NCBI GenBank assembly: GCA_944739405.2
Contig: OX123197.2
Coordinates: 1,743,501 to 1,807,500 of the forward strand
DNA: 64,000 nucleotides
Direction: 5' to 3'
Origin: Euclidia mi
Taxonomy: Eukaryota; Arthropoda; Insecta; Lepidoptera; Erebidae
Made by a program: the position numbers and the translations under genes. Shown piece after piece: positions 22,986-33,225 of this stretch. Within the stretch, counting starts at the first letter, position 1, and each line of letters opens with the position of its first letter. The notes beneath the pieces are model-generated. The model searched no databases and was not told the DNA's origin. It saw only the letters and a list, made by a program, of their open reading frames with translations.

Positions 22986-23039
22986 ATACAGTCATTACCG
23001 ATTGCATCAGACGTGATTTCGAGAATGCTCTTCTTAACA

Positions 23040-24038
23040 TCACAAGCGGTGAATTAAGAGAATATAAAAGGAGAATAATCTGGGGTAGGAAAGATACTGT
23101 AGAGTGTTACTTTTAATATTTTCATCAAACTTGGACGAGGAAGAGAAATGTATGTTAAGAGAATCAATATTGATATTATTTGGAATAGATTTTTGCTGTG
23201 TCTTACCAACACCCAAAGTTTTGAGAAATTTCCAGACCTTTGCTGGATCACCGTTTTCAACTGACTTATGGATATGTTGGCGTTGTGCTTTCCTACACAC
23301 CTTGTTGCAGTGATTTCTTATGGCCACGTATTTTTCGTGGTTCGTTGGAGTTGGTTTATACTTAAATCTTGACTTCGCTGCACTTTTCTTCGCCATGAGC
23401 TTTTTAATGTCCTCTGTCAGCCACGGAGCAAGTAAATGTTTGATTCTGATTGCACGAACTGGCGCATGCACGTCATACAACTTAATTAGTTGAGTTGTTA
23501 AAATATGGACTTTAGTGTCGACGCAATCTGAGGAGAACAGTGATTCCCAATCTGTATTAGCCGCGTCCTCACGAATTTTATCATGATCCATTCCACCAAA
23601 ATTGCGCTGCAGTATGATCCTTGGCTTCAGTTTAGGTGGGCGTATATTGTAAGAGAGATAGATGAGGTCATGGTAAGAAAATACGTCAGCGGAACATTGA
23701 CCATGCCTTTGAACATGATTGGAAGAAGAAACTAGAATAAGGTCGAGAAGAGAAGGAGTAGTATTAGGAAAGTGATGTGTTGCATCGAGATTTAGAATAG
23801 TCAAATTGCAGGATTCTGTAACACGTCGTAAAGATGTAGTTCTTGAATCCTGCTTGAGAAGGCAAGTATTAAAATCACCCATAATAATGGTATGATCATA
23901 GGAAGGTGTGAGATTTTCCAGGATTTGGTCAAATGAAGAAAAATAGTTAATATGACGCAAAGGAGAATAATATACGACCAATAAAAGTTTTGCTGAATGA
24001 AAACTTTCATCGTCGCTTTTCGAGTCGGTTTGTGACAT
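23040..24038 (-). pseudogene. LINE C ORF2: partial endonuclease and linker
   Basis: The frame starts inside the AP-endonuclease domain: LLLVVYYSPLRHINYF, IIMGDFNTCLL, LDLILVSSS and SYHDLIYLSY are the later motifs, while the first motifs (N, E) are absent. The linker contains APWLTEDIKKLMAKKSAAK and GDPAKVWKFLKTLG. The frame ends at 23040 after a shift near 23090; the true continuation into the RT is in another frame. The missing N-terminus points to internal deletion or truncation. Confidence 0.82.
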
Positions 24039-24039
24039 A

Positions 24040-24538
24040 TATGAAAAATATATATATATAAATATTTATATACAAAGAATATCTAATAAGTAAATATAGG
24101 TACACGTAAAAACAAAATATCTAAATATTCCTAAAAACTCAACTGTGTGTCCACCTGCCAGTTGCGTATTAACAAAGCAAAGAGAACAAAATTTTCCAAG
24201 ATGAAATATGTAACTAACAAATATGAACACCAGAGTATTGTACAGAACAATAAAATTAAGACACATATAGAGAATGGGTATTTAAAAATTATAAACAATG
24301 TTAACAAAACATAAATAAAAATAAAAATCTAGTGCAAAAAGGAACGTTAATACATAGAAAACGACGTTATGTCATTACTGACAGTTGTGACAGATGAGAG
24401 TTTGACAAGTTAATAAAAAATACTTGTTGCGGTAATTAGAAAACTATAAACAAGTGATAAATTATGACGGTGCATTGCAAACAAGTATATTTGGAAGTAA
24501 ATATAAATACCCACAGACATCCAAGGATCATGGGAAAC
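24040..24538. other. AT-rich stretch between LINE ORF1 and LINE C
   Basis: No endonuclease or other motif was found in any frame. It may be degenerate ORF1-ORF2 spacer if the two flanking pieces are one element. Confidence 0.35.
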
Positions 24539-25188
24539 CTATTTCTTGGCAGCAACTCGCCTGGCCTTGGTTGCGGTCGGTTTACCAACGGGCTTCTCTG
24601 CGTCTGGGAGCTTTATCTTGCTAAGATCAGTAACGGTTGTTATGCGGTGGCGGTTACCGTCAGGAGCCAAGATGTAGATGTGGCCCTCCCTTGTCCAGCA
24701 TTTCGCAACCCCAAACCTCGCACGCGCAGCCATGAAAGCGTTGTGTCGGGAGCGGGTCAGGAACTCCGACAAAGTGATTCCTGAACTCTTCAGCTTTGTC
24801 TTCGCAAACCAAATGCTGTCCCGCACCGCGACAGATTCAAGTTTTATCAGAATCGGCCTCGCCTTGTTGCTGGAAGTTGGACGCCCCATCCTGTGACAGC
24901 GCCGGACATCAGCAGGTGTAAAATTGTCTATCTTGAGACGCTGTTTGACAACGTCTGCCACCACCTGGGCTGTCTCCTCATCCTTGTGTTCCTCCACACC
25001 ATGAAGAAGTAACATTTTTCTGCGGCTACGCATCTCCATTTTGTCTACTTCGTGGCCAATACAGTCAAGCTGCTGTGAAAAGGACCTGGGCGCCTGTAGC
25101 ACAAATGATTTGAAAGCAGCAAAGTCATCTGCTAAGTTGCCAGTGTTCTGTGAGGACTTTTTTGTAGCTCTTCCTCAAACTGGGCCAT
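24539..25188 (-). pseudogene. LINE ORF1 with coiled coil and RRM-like domain, one frameshift
   Basis: Starting at ATG 25188 (MAQFEEELQK), the frame shifts by one base near 25160 and continues as SSQNTGNLADDFAAFKSF into the 187-codon frame that ends at 24539. The core has RRKMLLLHGVEE, DVRRCHRMGRP, PILIKLESVAVRDSIWF and GVAKCWTREGHIYILAPDG, a nucleic-acid-binding ORF1 domain seen in insect LINEs. The Lys/Arg/Ala-rich tail fits RNA binding. The following ORF2 on the same strand would be LINE C at 24038, but with its N-terminus missing the link is uncertain. Confidence 0.78.
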
Positions 25189-25934
25189 ACGGTCCTGAAA
25201 ATAGGACCACAAAAAGACCCTGAATGTCAAGAATATTAGTGACCTTGAATGCTTCCATTTCAAGTGTATTATGTTGGTTCGGCGTTACACCGAAACCGTA
25301 TGTTCCTAGTCGATTTGGGAAAACTATTAATATTGTGGACTGTAGGATTTTGGTTCTTATCGACTAGGAAGTGAGGAAGTGAAAAGGTGTTGTGCTTAGG
25401 AGACGAATAGACGGGGTGTGGGAACACGCCTTACCTTGTACGTCAGTCCTCTTTCCTTGCAAATGGCAGCCTTCTGGTGTCTTCGAGAATCCTGAAGCTG
25501 TTTGAATCACTCCACTACACAAATCACTTTCACTCGCGGGTGGTTTTGTTAGGTTTTTGGTATAAAGCGGGAGCGGTAAAATTATGGCGGTGCGGTACAG
25601 TTCGTCGCGACGCGGATTATTCTAGACTGTCTCTCGCGTCGATGAACGCGGCGACCAATCCGCGAAAGGCGTGCCCCTTCTCGGGAAGGGGATAGACAGG
25701 GACGGAAACAAAAGGCATCGCTCGCATTGGACAAGCAAGCGTGGAACGATTGACGTTGATGTGATTAGTTCTCTATGAAAAGATACTTGTTGGTAAAATA
25801 CTTGTCAGTTCTTGAAGATAACACTTAACCAGCAGGTACACACTGTTAGCTATAGAATATTTTCATTAAATTATTTAAATATCTAAAATTTACTATTTTA
25901 TTGATTTTTATATATAGAGCAATTTTAAATAATA
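25189..25934 (-). promoter_or_regulatory. Probable 5' UTR of the LINE ORF1 unit
   Basis: The stretch upstream of ORF1 is locally GC-rich (25560-25740, with GTCGCGACGCGG and CGGCGACCAATCCGCG), in contrast to the AT-rich surroundings, as expected for a LINE 5' UTR with an internal promoter. No promoter element can be named. The outer end grades into AT-rich DNA. Confidence 0.4.
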
Positions 25935-26003
25935 CTAGCTGTCTCAACTACCCTCAAACGTAGGTTTTGATTCCCTTGCGAGTTTAGAAAATTGTAGCAT
26001 ACT

Positions 26004-26462
26004 TGTTTGGGCTAGGGAATTTTCCTTAGGGAAAATCCCGGCCTAACGAGGGGGGTGTGTGACGTCACATCGCGCTCCTGCGCCGCGAGCCTCGCTACGA
26101 GTGACGCACAGCAATGGGCCGTTCCCTCGCGCCCCTCCGCGCCGGCCTTATAAATACAGCGGTCACGAGGCTTCGCCCCTTTCCTTCGGCCAGCACCGCC
26201 AGTTGAGTACAAGATCATCCGAAGACCTGTGAAGTGCCAACGTCGCCCACGCCCTGGATAATTGTCTCATCTGCTAATCTTAATTGTCAGTTTTTTTATT
26301 TATAACTAAAGCCATCGAATAACTGGAATTATAACGCGAGTTTAAACTTTCCTGGTGATATTTTTTATTTATTTCCCGTAAGTCAACCTAATTATCTCTC
26401 TTTAATTGCTCGGCGAGTGATCGATCCCGGCTACCCCGTGGAAATCAATCACTCGTGCGACA
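26004..26462 (+). mobile_element. Probable solo LTR inserted in a dispersed repeat
   Basis: Starts TGTTTGG and ends GCGACA, contains a TATA box (TATAAATA at 26149-26156) in a GC-rich context, and interrupts a dispersed repeat whose intact relative is at 20873-20930. Flanking four bases are TACT and AACT, a 4-bp target duplication with one mismatch. No internal coding region is present. Confidence 0.65.
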
Positions 26463-26648
26463 AACTTTCTAATCTTTTGATTGCGTTGGATTAGAAGTTT
26501 GATTTTTCTACAGCTTCATGGGACAGGAGACTTGACTATTTGATATAAATTTTAGTTTGATACCTTCAGGCGTTTCTGAGAAAAAGACAACAAAATGATC
26601 CTATAAGGGTTCCGTTTTTTCATTTCGAGGTACGGAACCCTAAAAATC
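26463..26648 (+). repeat. Lepidopteran dispersed repeat, copy 2 (right part)
   Basis: Matches 20920-21040 (TTTTGATTGCGTTG..TAGAAGTTTGATTTT) and ends with the AAGGGTTCCGTTTTTT...GGTACGGAACCCTAAAA box. Its left part lies at about 25935-26003, before the solo LTR. Confidence 0.7.
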
Positions 26649-26649
26649 G

Positions 26650-27240
26650 AATTGAGGATTGAATCGATTAATAAAAAAATAGGAGACTCTTTTCTTTGAA
26701 CTCTGCAAATAATTTGTGTTTCATGTACTTTTCTAGCCAAAAGCAACATAAAAAATGCCACCATGACCGAAATTAAAACTCTTTATTCGGATAATCGGAC
26801 AAATGCTTAATTACACTAACAAACTTTTACTTTTTATCTAGAAGACGTTAAAGATGAGAGATAACTTTGGTCTAAAAATAAACTGAACTGGGTCAACTCT
26901 TAGGTAAATAACACATACCGATAGGTACACCCTCTTTCTTTTAATATAAGAAACTATCGATTTTAAACTTTCGCGATTTGTACATAATAAAAATTCATGT
27001 AAACGAGTCTTATTCACGACGTCGGTAAAACATAGGTATTTATACCTTAAATTAATTTATTTTATTATTATATTATTTTATTTTATTATTATTTATTTTA
27101 TATAGTGTTTTATATTTATTAATTATGTATTTATAAGTATAGAATTCACACAACTTTATCTTCTTTCTATTTTTTGCTTTCGCACTTTTCCACAAGGTAC
27201 GCCATTACCCACAATTTTACCTTTATTTAAATCATTATTT
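26650..27240. other. AT-rich intron sequence
   Basis: Includes a TTATTA/TTTA-rich low-complexity stretch at 27050-27110. Nothing else recognised. Confidence 0.5.
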
Positions 27241-27393
27241 CCAAACTAGGTTGCCTGGAAGAAATCGCAATGTGCGATAGGGCCTCCCTTGTACCACTAG
27301 TTATAAGTTTGCAATGTAATTTATTGTAAAACTATTTATTTACTGGTGTACAATAAAGTGTTTAATAATAATAATAATAATAATAATTAATTA
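27241..27393 (+). mobile_element. LINE 3' end fragment, LINE C relative
   Basis: GGTTGCCTGGAAGAAATCGC resembles the reverse complement of 21285-21305 in LINE C, followed by GGTGTACAATAAAGT and a (TAA)n tail at 27363-27390. Extreme 5' truncation. Confidence 0.7.
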
Positions 27394-27438
27394 AATAACG
27401 CGTAAATAAAAAGAATAAGACCCGTTTACATTAAATTA

Positions 27439-27646
27439 TCTTAATATATAAAATCCTTGCGTTACTGACTGACTGACAGACACGCTACAGCCGAAACTAT
27501 TGGGCGCAGGAAGCTGAAATTTGGCATGTATGTTCCTTGGGGACCGTAGAGGTGCACTAAGAAGGGATTTCCTGAAATTCCCACGGGATCGGCCAAAACG
27601 GGGAAATAAAAAAAAAAAGCAGGCGTAGCTGCTGGCGTCTTCTAGT
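27439..27646 (+). mobile_element. Helitron-like non-autonomous element
   Basis: A|TCTTAATATATAAAATCC at the start and CTTCTAG|T at the end fit Helitron insertion between A and T. It is the uninterrupted relative of 18858-19353 and of the fragment at 55128-55245. Confidence 0.7.
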
Positions 27647-27649
27647 ATA

Positions 27650-28397
27650 TTATATAAATTGTCTGCACTTGTCTTTCACACGAACAAAAAATTGTACCTA
27701 TGGCAATATTTTGAAATATGTTATTATATTATGTGTCATCATAATTACATTTTGGCGCCCAGCGTCTTTTTTGTTAAAATATTTAGTTTTCCACAAAATA
27801 ACTGGTGGCCACGTGTTTTGATTCCGACCACTGTCAGGCAATTTGATGGCTAACTGACTAAAACGTCTATAAAAGATTTAAATGGCTACTAGTACCGACA
27901 GTTATTTGATCACCCATCTATAATTTAAAAGTAAATGAACGTGCTTAACCTCGCGGATCGATAGATTTATTTCTTTATTTTTCCCTAGTTACTCTTTATA
28001 ATCTTTTGTAAAAGTTTATATGACCACGATAACCGAAAAAAGAGTTATGATACCTACCTTATATTATGTGGGTATTATAACTCTTTTTTCCTTCATATTG
28101 TACGCCTTTTAAGCTGAAGGCTATGTTACATACAAACAAAAAGGCGCCTTTATTTCAGACCGTTTCTTTTTTAGCCAGCCCTCAGTACGTTTTCAAGTGC
28201 TAGTCCGAAAATAAAACCCAAGTGCCGCAGTGAGGCGTCGTGGCAAACGCGAGTAAAGCCGGATTACGCAGCTAGTACTAACGTAACCTTCCTCTTGCTG
28301 ACAATTCTCTGTAAACCGTCCTAGGAATCTTTGGGACGTAGTTATGCAGAAGTATATCAGCCAAGAAACATTTTATTACGTATTTACCCGACTGATC
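27650..28397. other. Intron sequence with one hairpin
   Basis: A 23-bp stem with two mismatches and a 10-base loop lies at 28034-28090 (GAAAAAAGAGTTAT...ATAACTCTTTTTTC). No other feature recognised. Confidence 0.5.
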
Positions 28398-28459
28398 ACT
28401 CGAATATTGTCAAGTGGCCATTTCATCTATATTCAGATGGTTTACGCAGTGATTGTAAA

Positions 28460-31400
28460 TTATTGCAGACACTTCTTCTGATGACTGTACAAGCCAATTC
28501 TGGAGCGGCAAGAGCGACCGCATCCAGAACATATGTGCAATGTGTTTGGTGGGTTTGATAGAAGATTGTCACTTTGGTGCCGTTTGGCCCTAGTGTCGGC
28601 AAGCCTGTCGAACCACTCTGTGTCATGGCACTTTATACCCTGTGCAACTTGATATCTCCACTGGTCCCTATCTTCAGCAAGCTTCTCCCATACGCTATGC
28701 TTGATGTTGAACGTGGCCATGTCACGCTTGACGCAGTCCTTAAAGCGAAGCAGCGGGCGCCCAATTTTTCTCTTTGCATCGGCTACGGTACCCAGCATGA
28801 CCTGCCTCGGCAGTCTGGAAGCATCCATGCGTTGCACATGCCCCAGCCACCGTAGTCGTCGCTGTTTAAGCAGCGCAGTTAAGCTGGGAAGCCGCGCTTT
28901 GGCGAGAACTGCCTCATTCGTGACCTGGTCCTTCCACGTTATGCCCAAAATACGGCGCACGCAACGCATGTGGAAAGCGTTGAGCCGACGTTCATGTTCG
29001 GCGTACGAGGTCCATGTCTCAGCTCCGTACAAGAGTATGCTGAGAATGCACGCTTGGTAGACCAATATTTTGGTTCTAGCGGTTAGGTGGTTGTTTTCCC
29101 ATACTCTTGAACGTAGCCTCCCGAACATAGTGGCCGCCTTACCGATGCGAGTGTCGATCTCCGCATTGAGCGAGAGATTGCTTGTAACGGTCGAGCCAAG
29201 GTAGGAGAACTTGTCGACTACGTCTAAAGGGGCGCCACTCAGTAAAATAACTGGTTTTTGAGCAAAACCTTGGGCGAGTATTACAGTTTTCCTGGCGTTG
29301 ATGGACATGGAAAACAGACTACATGCATGGGAAAACTTATCCATCATAGTTTGGAGCTCCGAAGGGGACGTTGCAACAAAAGCGGCGTCATCAGCAAAAA
29401 GAAGACTGTCCGCGTATAGGTCTTCCCGGTTACGCTTAGATCTTTGTAGGAAAATATTGTAGAGTTTCCCATCGGTTCTCGTATGGAGATGGACACCTTG
29501 TTGGTTTTCACCAAAGGCAACTTTTAAAATCAAAGAAAAGAAAATCCCAAACAGGGTAGGAGCCAAAACGCAACCTTGACGCACGCCTCTGCGCATGTCA
29601 AAAGGCTCGGACAAGTCACCCTTGAAGACCACAGATCCTTTCATTTCCTGATGGAATGATTTGATGAGACTAAGTAGTTTCGGCGGACAGCCTACCCTCA
29701 CGAGTGCCTCATAAAGACCCTCCCTGCTAACAGCGTCGAAGGCCTTATTAAGGTCCACGAACGCTATCAAGACAGGAGTCTGCTGCTCTCTGCATTTCTC
29801 TTGAATCTGGCGTAGCGTAAATATCATATCTATTGTTGATCGCCCGGCCCGGAACCCGCATTGGGACTCAGGATAGATGCGGTCAGCAACATGTTGTAGT
29901 TTCTTAAGAAGTACTCGACCTATGAGCTTGCCAACGATACTGAGAAGGTATATACCGCAATATGAGTTACAGTCGCCGCGGTCACCTTTGCCTTTGTAAA
30001 GGGTGACAATATTGGCATCGCGCATATCCTGAGGTACCATACCCTCGGACCAACACTTTACTAAAAGATTATGCAGGAGCGGAGCTACGAAGTCGAATTT
30101 GAGGATCTCTGGATATATGGAGTCTCCACCAGGACTTTTGCCGCACTTGAGTTGTCGTATGGCGCTATGGAGATCTTCCAGTGTGGGTTCGTCGTCTAGC
30201 TCGTACCATGTTGCCCATTCAGGAATTTGGTCTATAGCTTCGGGCCGTAAGTTTACTGGTTGTGAGTAAAGACTGGTGTAATGTTCGACCCATCTTTGTA
30301 GCTGACGCTTGCTGTCCTTGATGATCCTTCCATAAGGTTCCCTCAGAAGGGCAATCTTGCTAGGAGCAGGGCCGAGAGCCTTTTTTATACCCGAATATAC
30401 TCCACTGAAATTACCCGAATCAGCGCATAGCTGGATGTTACGGCAGAGTTCAAGCCAGTATTTATTTGAAAAGAAACGACAGTTTCGCTGCAGTACCGAC
30501 TTGGCCCTTGTAAGTTCAGTTCGAGTGGCAGGAGACGGGTTCAAGCGGTGATTTAAAGCGGCAACTCGTTTAGAGTCAAGCAGGGGTTGTAATTGCTCGA
30601 TGTTTTCGAAGTCCTCAGTCCTTGCTTTCTGGTATCCGAAAGATTTGCTTGCGGTCTCTGAGAGAGTTCTTTTGACACGATCCCACTCATCCTGAAGCGA
30701 CACATCTTGGTCCCAAAGTGAAGCCTCGGAGCGAACCAGCTCTTTAAAGGTCTCGACTTTTGCGCTTATCTTAGTTTGGGCAAGATCGATTTTCTTTCTT
30801 CCAATAGGCCTTAATGAGTGAATTCTTTTGCGGGAAATGGCTATTTTTGTCCCCACAAGTGAATGGTCTGAGTCGCAATCGGCGCTTTGATAAGAACGGG
30901 TGTGGAGGACGAAGCGAAGATCTTTCCTCCAAGTTAGCATTAGATCAAGCTGATGCCAGTGACCAGAACGGGGATGCTTCCATGAAACTTTATGCGAAGA
31001 TTTGCCTCTGAAGTATGAGTTAGTAACACATAGCCGGTGATTAGAACAAAACTCAAGCAAACGTTGTCCGTTTTCGTTCATTTTGCCCACACCTTGGTTA
31101 CCGAGACAATCTGGCCATGTCATGTTGTCTTGGCCGACTCTTGCATTGAAGTCACCCAGGATGTAAATATGATCATTGGGAGGTACCGCGCATACACCTT
31201 GCGAAAGCTGATCGTAGAAACGATCTTTAACCTCCGGTGCTGAACCCAATGTTGGTGAATATGCGGAAATCAATGTTACAAAGCCGCAATTACTAAAAAG
31301 ACGCAGTACCATGATGCGCTCTGAAATTCCTTGGGGTGCCTCAATAGATGTGAGGAGATCATTACGAACAGCGAAACCCACGCCATGCTCGCGGATGGAG

Positions 31401-31621
31401 TGCTGATCCTTTCCTACCCAAAAAAAGGTGTAATGTTCTTCTCGAACGGAACCAGTGTCAGGAAGCCTCGTCTCTTGAAGGGCCAAAACAGCGATATTAA
31501 GTCTCATCAGCTCGGTATCAATCACAGCGGTCTTGCGCAGATCTTGTACGCAACCTAAACCCCTACAGGTCTCCGGGAGGCCTGTCCTCATTGTTCGGAC
31601 ATTCCATGTTGCTAAACGCAT
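28460..31621 (-). CDS. RTE-type ORF: endonuclease, reverse transcriptase and C-terminal zinc finger, intact
   Basis: I chose ATG 31621 (MRLATWNVRTM); the frame is open 11 codons further to a GTG. The N-terminal AP-endonuclease has WNVRTM, LQETRLPD, LISAYSPTLG, ILGDFNARVG and a SDHSLVG end. The RT follows with YCGIYLLS, QCGFRAGRSTIDMIFTLRQ, FVDLNKAFDAV, GVRQGCVLAPTLFG and LLFADDAAFV (about residue 740). The connection region has LLYGAETWTSY and LRWLGHVQRM. The end is a C2H2-like CSGCGRSCRS...SHQKKC. No stop or frameshift is seen across more than 1,050 codons, so it may be able to encode a working protein. Clade by motif pattern (single ORF, short 3' UTR); not checked by phylogeny. Confidence 0.9.
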   Translation of the reverse strand: MRLATWNVRTMRTGLPETCRGLGCVQDLRKTAVIDTELMRLNIAVLALQETRLPDTGSVREEHYTFFWVGKDQHSIREHGVGFAVRNDLLTSIEAPQGISERIMVLRLFSNCGFVTLISAYSPTLGSAPEVKDRFYDQLSQGVCAVPPNDHIYILGDFNARVGQDNMTWPDCLGNQGVGKMNENGQRLLEFCSNHRLCVTNSYFRGKSSHKVSWKHPRSGHWHQLDLMLTWRKDLRFVLHTRSYQSADCDSDHSLVGTKIAISRKRIHSLRPIGRKKIDLAQTKISAKVETFKELVRSEASLWDQDVSLQDEWDRVKRTLSETASKSFGYQKARTEDFENIEQLQPLLDSKRVAALNHRLNPSPATRTELTRAKSVLQRNCRFFSNKYWLELCRNIQLCADSGNFSGVYSGIKKALGPAPSKIALLREPYGRIIKDSKRQLQRWVEHYTSLYSQPVNLRPEAIDQIPEWATWYELDDEPTLEDLHSAIRQLKCGKSPGGDSIYPEILKFDFVAPLLHNLLVKCWSEGMVPQDMRDANIVTLYKGKGDRGDCNSYCGIYLLSIVGKLIGRVLLKKLQHVADRIYPESQCGFRAGRSTIDMIFTLRQIQEKCREQQTPVLIAFVDLNKAFDAVSREGLYEALVRVGCPPKLLSLIKSFHQEMKGSVVFKGDLSEPFDMRRGVRQGCVLAPTLFGIFFSLILKVAFGENQQGVHLHTRTDGKLYNIFLQRSKRNREDLYADSLLFADDAAFVATSPSELQTMMDKFSHACSLFSMSINARKTVILAQGFAQKPVILLSGAPLDVVDKFSYLGSTVTSNLSLNAEIDTRIGKAATMFGRLRSRVWENNHLTARTKILVYQACILSILLYGAETWTSYAEHERRLNAFHMRCVRRILGITWKDQVTNEAVLAKARLPSLTALLKQRRLRWLGHVQRMDASRLPRQVMLGTVADAKRKIGRPLLRFKDCVKRDMATFNIKHSVWEKLAEDRDQWRYQVAQGIKCHDTEWFDRLADTRAKRHQSDNLLSNPPNTLHICSGCGRSCRSRIGLYSHQKKCLQ

Positions 31622-32088
31622 GGAAAGGAGTGGTTGTTGTTTTAAATTATTCACTTTTCGTTTTCGCGCAGGTGAGTAATTTACAGCACCAACTGTCTAG
31701 TTTTATACTAGTGTCTCCTACACCCAACGGAGACAAATTAGTGCTGAGACGGATCAGTACCTTATTGGCCGGGGGCTGCCCAGCTAAAGCGGGCGGTAAC
31801 TGATCAGTGGACCTACGAAGGGCCCTCCCACTGCCAAGAACGACCCCTAGCGCCTGTGCTTACGCCTATTCGCGCTGACTTAGAACTGGTGACTGTCATT
31901 CCCCGTGTTGTTTTCACCGCTGATGGTCTGCAGTGACGAAGTGTCCTCTCCGCAAAATTTTTATCTGCTACGCCTGGGATTTCTTTTAGGAAATGCAGGT
32001 TTTCCCACTGCCTACATCTCCCTCTCGACCTCACCAGCTTAGCCCACAGGAGCGACGAGTCGCTACGTGTGGAGCCGGCTCGGCTGCA

Positions 32089-32208
32089 GGACCTGGCTCA
32101 TGCCTTACGATGGTGCCGTTTCGGGTTTGTTTCGAGTTTTCCATCTCTGGACCTGGCTCGTGCCTTACGGAGGATCCACACCGGGATTGTATCGAGTTTA
32201 CCTTCTCT
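32089..32208. repeat. Two 60-bp tandem repeats in RTE 5' region
   Basis: Units 32089-32148 and 32149-32208 both begin GGACCTGGCTC.TGCCTTACG and end with a CGAGTTT.CC.TCTCT block. Tandem repeats in LINE 5' UTRs can carry promoter function in other elements; that role here is inference. Confidence 0.85.
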
Positions 32209-32347
32209 AATGATGGCCTTGCAGTTTCAGATGGAATGCTGCATATTATGGGCCATCGAGTGCCTCAGTCGCCTCTTACGACACCTGGCACTTGCGGGAG
32301 GCACTATTCTGCTCTGCCGGTGTCTCACGGCACTCGAATATTGTCAA

Positions 32348-32608
32348 TGCAAATGCTATCCAATATAATTCTTCACATAACAACTTTGGGTGGCGATATT
32401 ATTGGTAGAAAAGAAATGATAGATATTTTTCGTGCTATCTTATTAATTTTGAGGTTCACTGCTGAGATAATAATTAATTTTCATGCAATTTTTATTATTG
32501 TATGTACTTGTGTATCTACTATTAACAGACTGTTGTGTTGTTTGATAAATGTGTTTACTATTTGATGCAAAAATTACATAACTGACTTTGATGAATCTTT
32601 GCAATTAT
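32348..32608. other. Intron sequence, nothing recognised
   Basis: AT-rich; pre-insertion flank of the RTE element. Confidence 0.5.
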
Positions 32609-32987
32609 ATACAGGGTGTAAAAAGACTCTTAACGAAAACTGAAATCCCATGTTGTACCAATCACTACAAACATTTTTTACTTCGGCAACATACCTGGGA
32701 AATTACTGGTTTAGGAGATATTAAGGCTCAAAGTTAGTATGGAACTTTTCTGATTAGATACAAATCGATGCATTTACCCCACCAATATGTTCTTTAGATG
32801 CCCCATGACCCCATGAATAAGTAGGTATTTCAAGCTTTGCACGCGCGCGTTTTTAATTGCGGTTTAAAAAATGTGAAAACTTAAAAAAAAATCGTTGCCC
32901 AGGTATTATTTTTGGTTAGTATGACTTGGCATGATGTCCACAACGAGTAGACTTCGGCTTGGTGATGGGTCTTGTGACACCCTGTAT
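32609..32987. mobile_element. MITE with ACAGGGTGT terminal inverted repeats
   Basis: ACAGGGTGT (32611-32619) and its inverse ACACCCTGT (32977-32985) flank a non-coding 370-bp interior. TATA occurs at both outer ends, consistent with a TA-type target duplication. Confidence 0.7.
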
Positions 32988-32990
32988 ACA

Positions 32991-33225
32991 TGACTGCACG
33001 GTTGGCGTAGTAGTTTAAGCGGCCGCCTCGCCGCTTGACCCTGCGCCAACCAACCGGTTGGCGCAGGGCCGCGATTACCACACGAGACAACAATTTGTGT
33101 GATTCATAAATTGTTGTTTCAAGTCTGAGTGTTCATTGTGTCCGTTGGTTGTGGTTGTATGTTTGTAAAGTCCCCCGCGATACAGGATTTATTCCTAGAG
33201 CGGGAGTTGTCTTTTTAAAATCAAC
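32991..33225 (+). mobile_element. tRNA-derived SINE, family 1, rearranged copy
   Basis: Head GCACGGTTGGCGTAGTAGTTTA resembles a Pol III A box; the body (GTGTCCGTTGGTTGTGG...TTTGTAAAGTCCC) matches the reverse copy at 39590-39798. Where the B box should be there is a perfect 13-bp hairpin (33039-33068, CCCTGCGCCAACC and inverse), so the internal promoter is probably lost. Confidence 0.75.

Larger units (their letters stand above)
21170..24038 (-). mobile_element. LINE C, EN/RT element with decayed ORF2
   Basis: The 3' end at 21170-21188 is a (GATT)n run on the plus strand. The 3' UTR includes a block (21260-21305) also seen at the 3' end of a separate fragment at 27241-27393. ORF2 is present from the middle of the endonuclease domain; the N-terminal endonuclease is missing. 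Confidence 0.85.
28414..32331 (-). mobile_element. Complete RTE-type LINE with perfect target-site duplication
   Basis: The 3.9-kb minus-strand element is flanked by a perfect 16-bp direct repeat ACTCGAATATTGTCAA at 28398-28413 and 32332-32347. It has a 0.7-kb 5' region, one long ORF and a 3' UTR of only about 46 bases without poly(A). Perfect duplication and an open ORF suggest recent insertion. It sits in sense orientation in a host intron. Confidence 0.92.

Noticed and set aside
31993..32565. Plus-strand 190-codon frame over the RTE 5' region
   Set aside because: It is antisense to the RTE element and crosses its 5' boundary at 32331 into unrelated flank. Its internal repetition only reflects the 60-bp tandem units.
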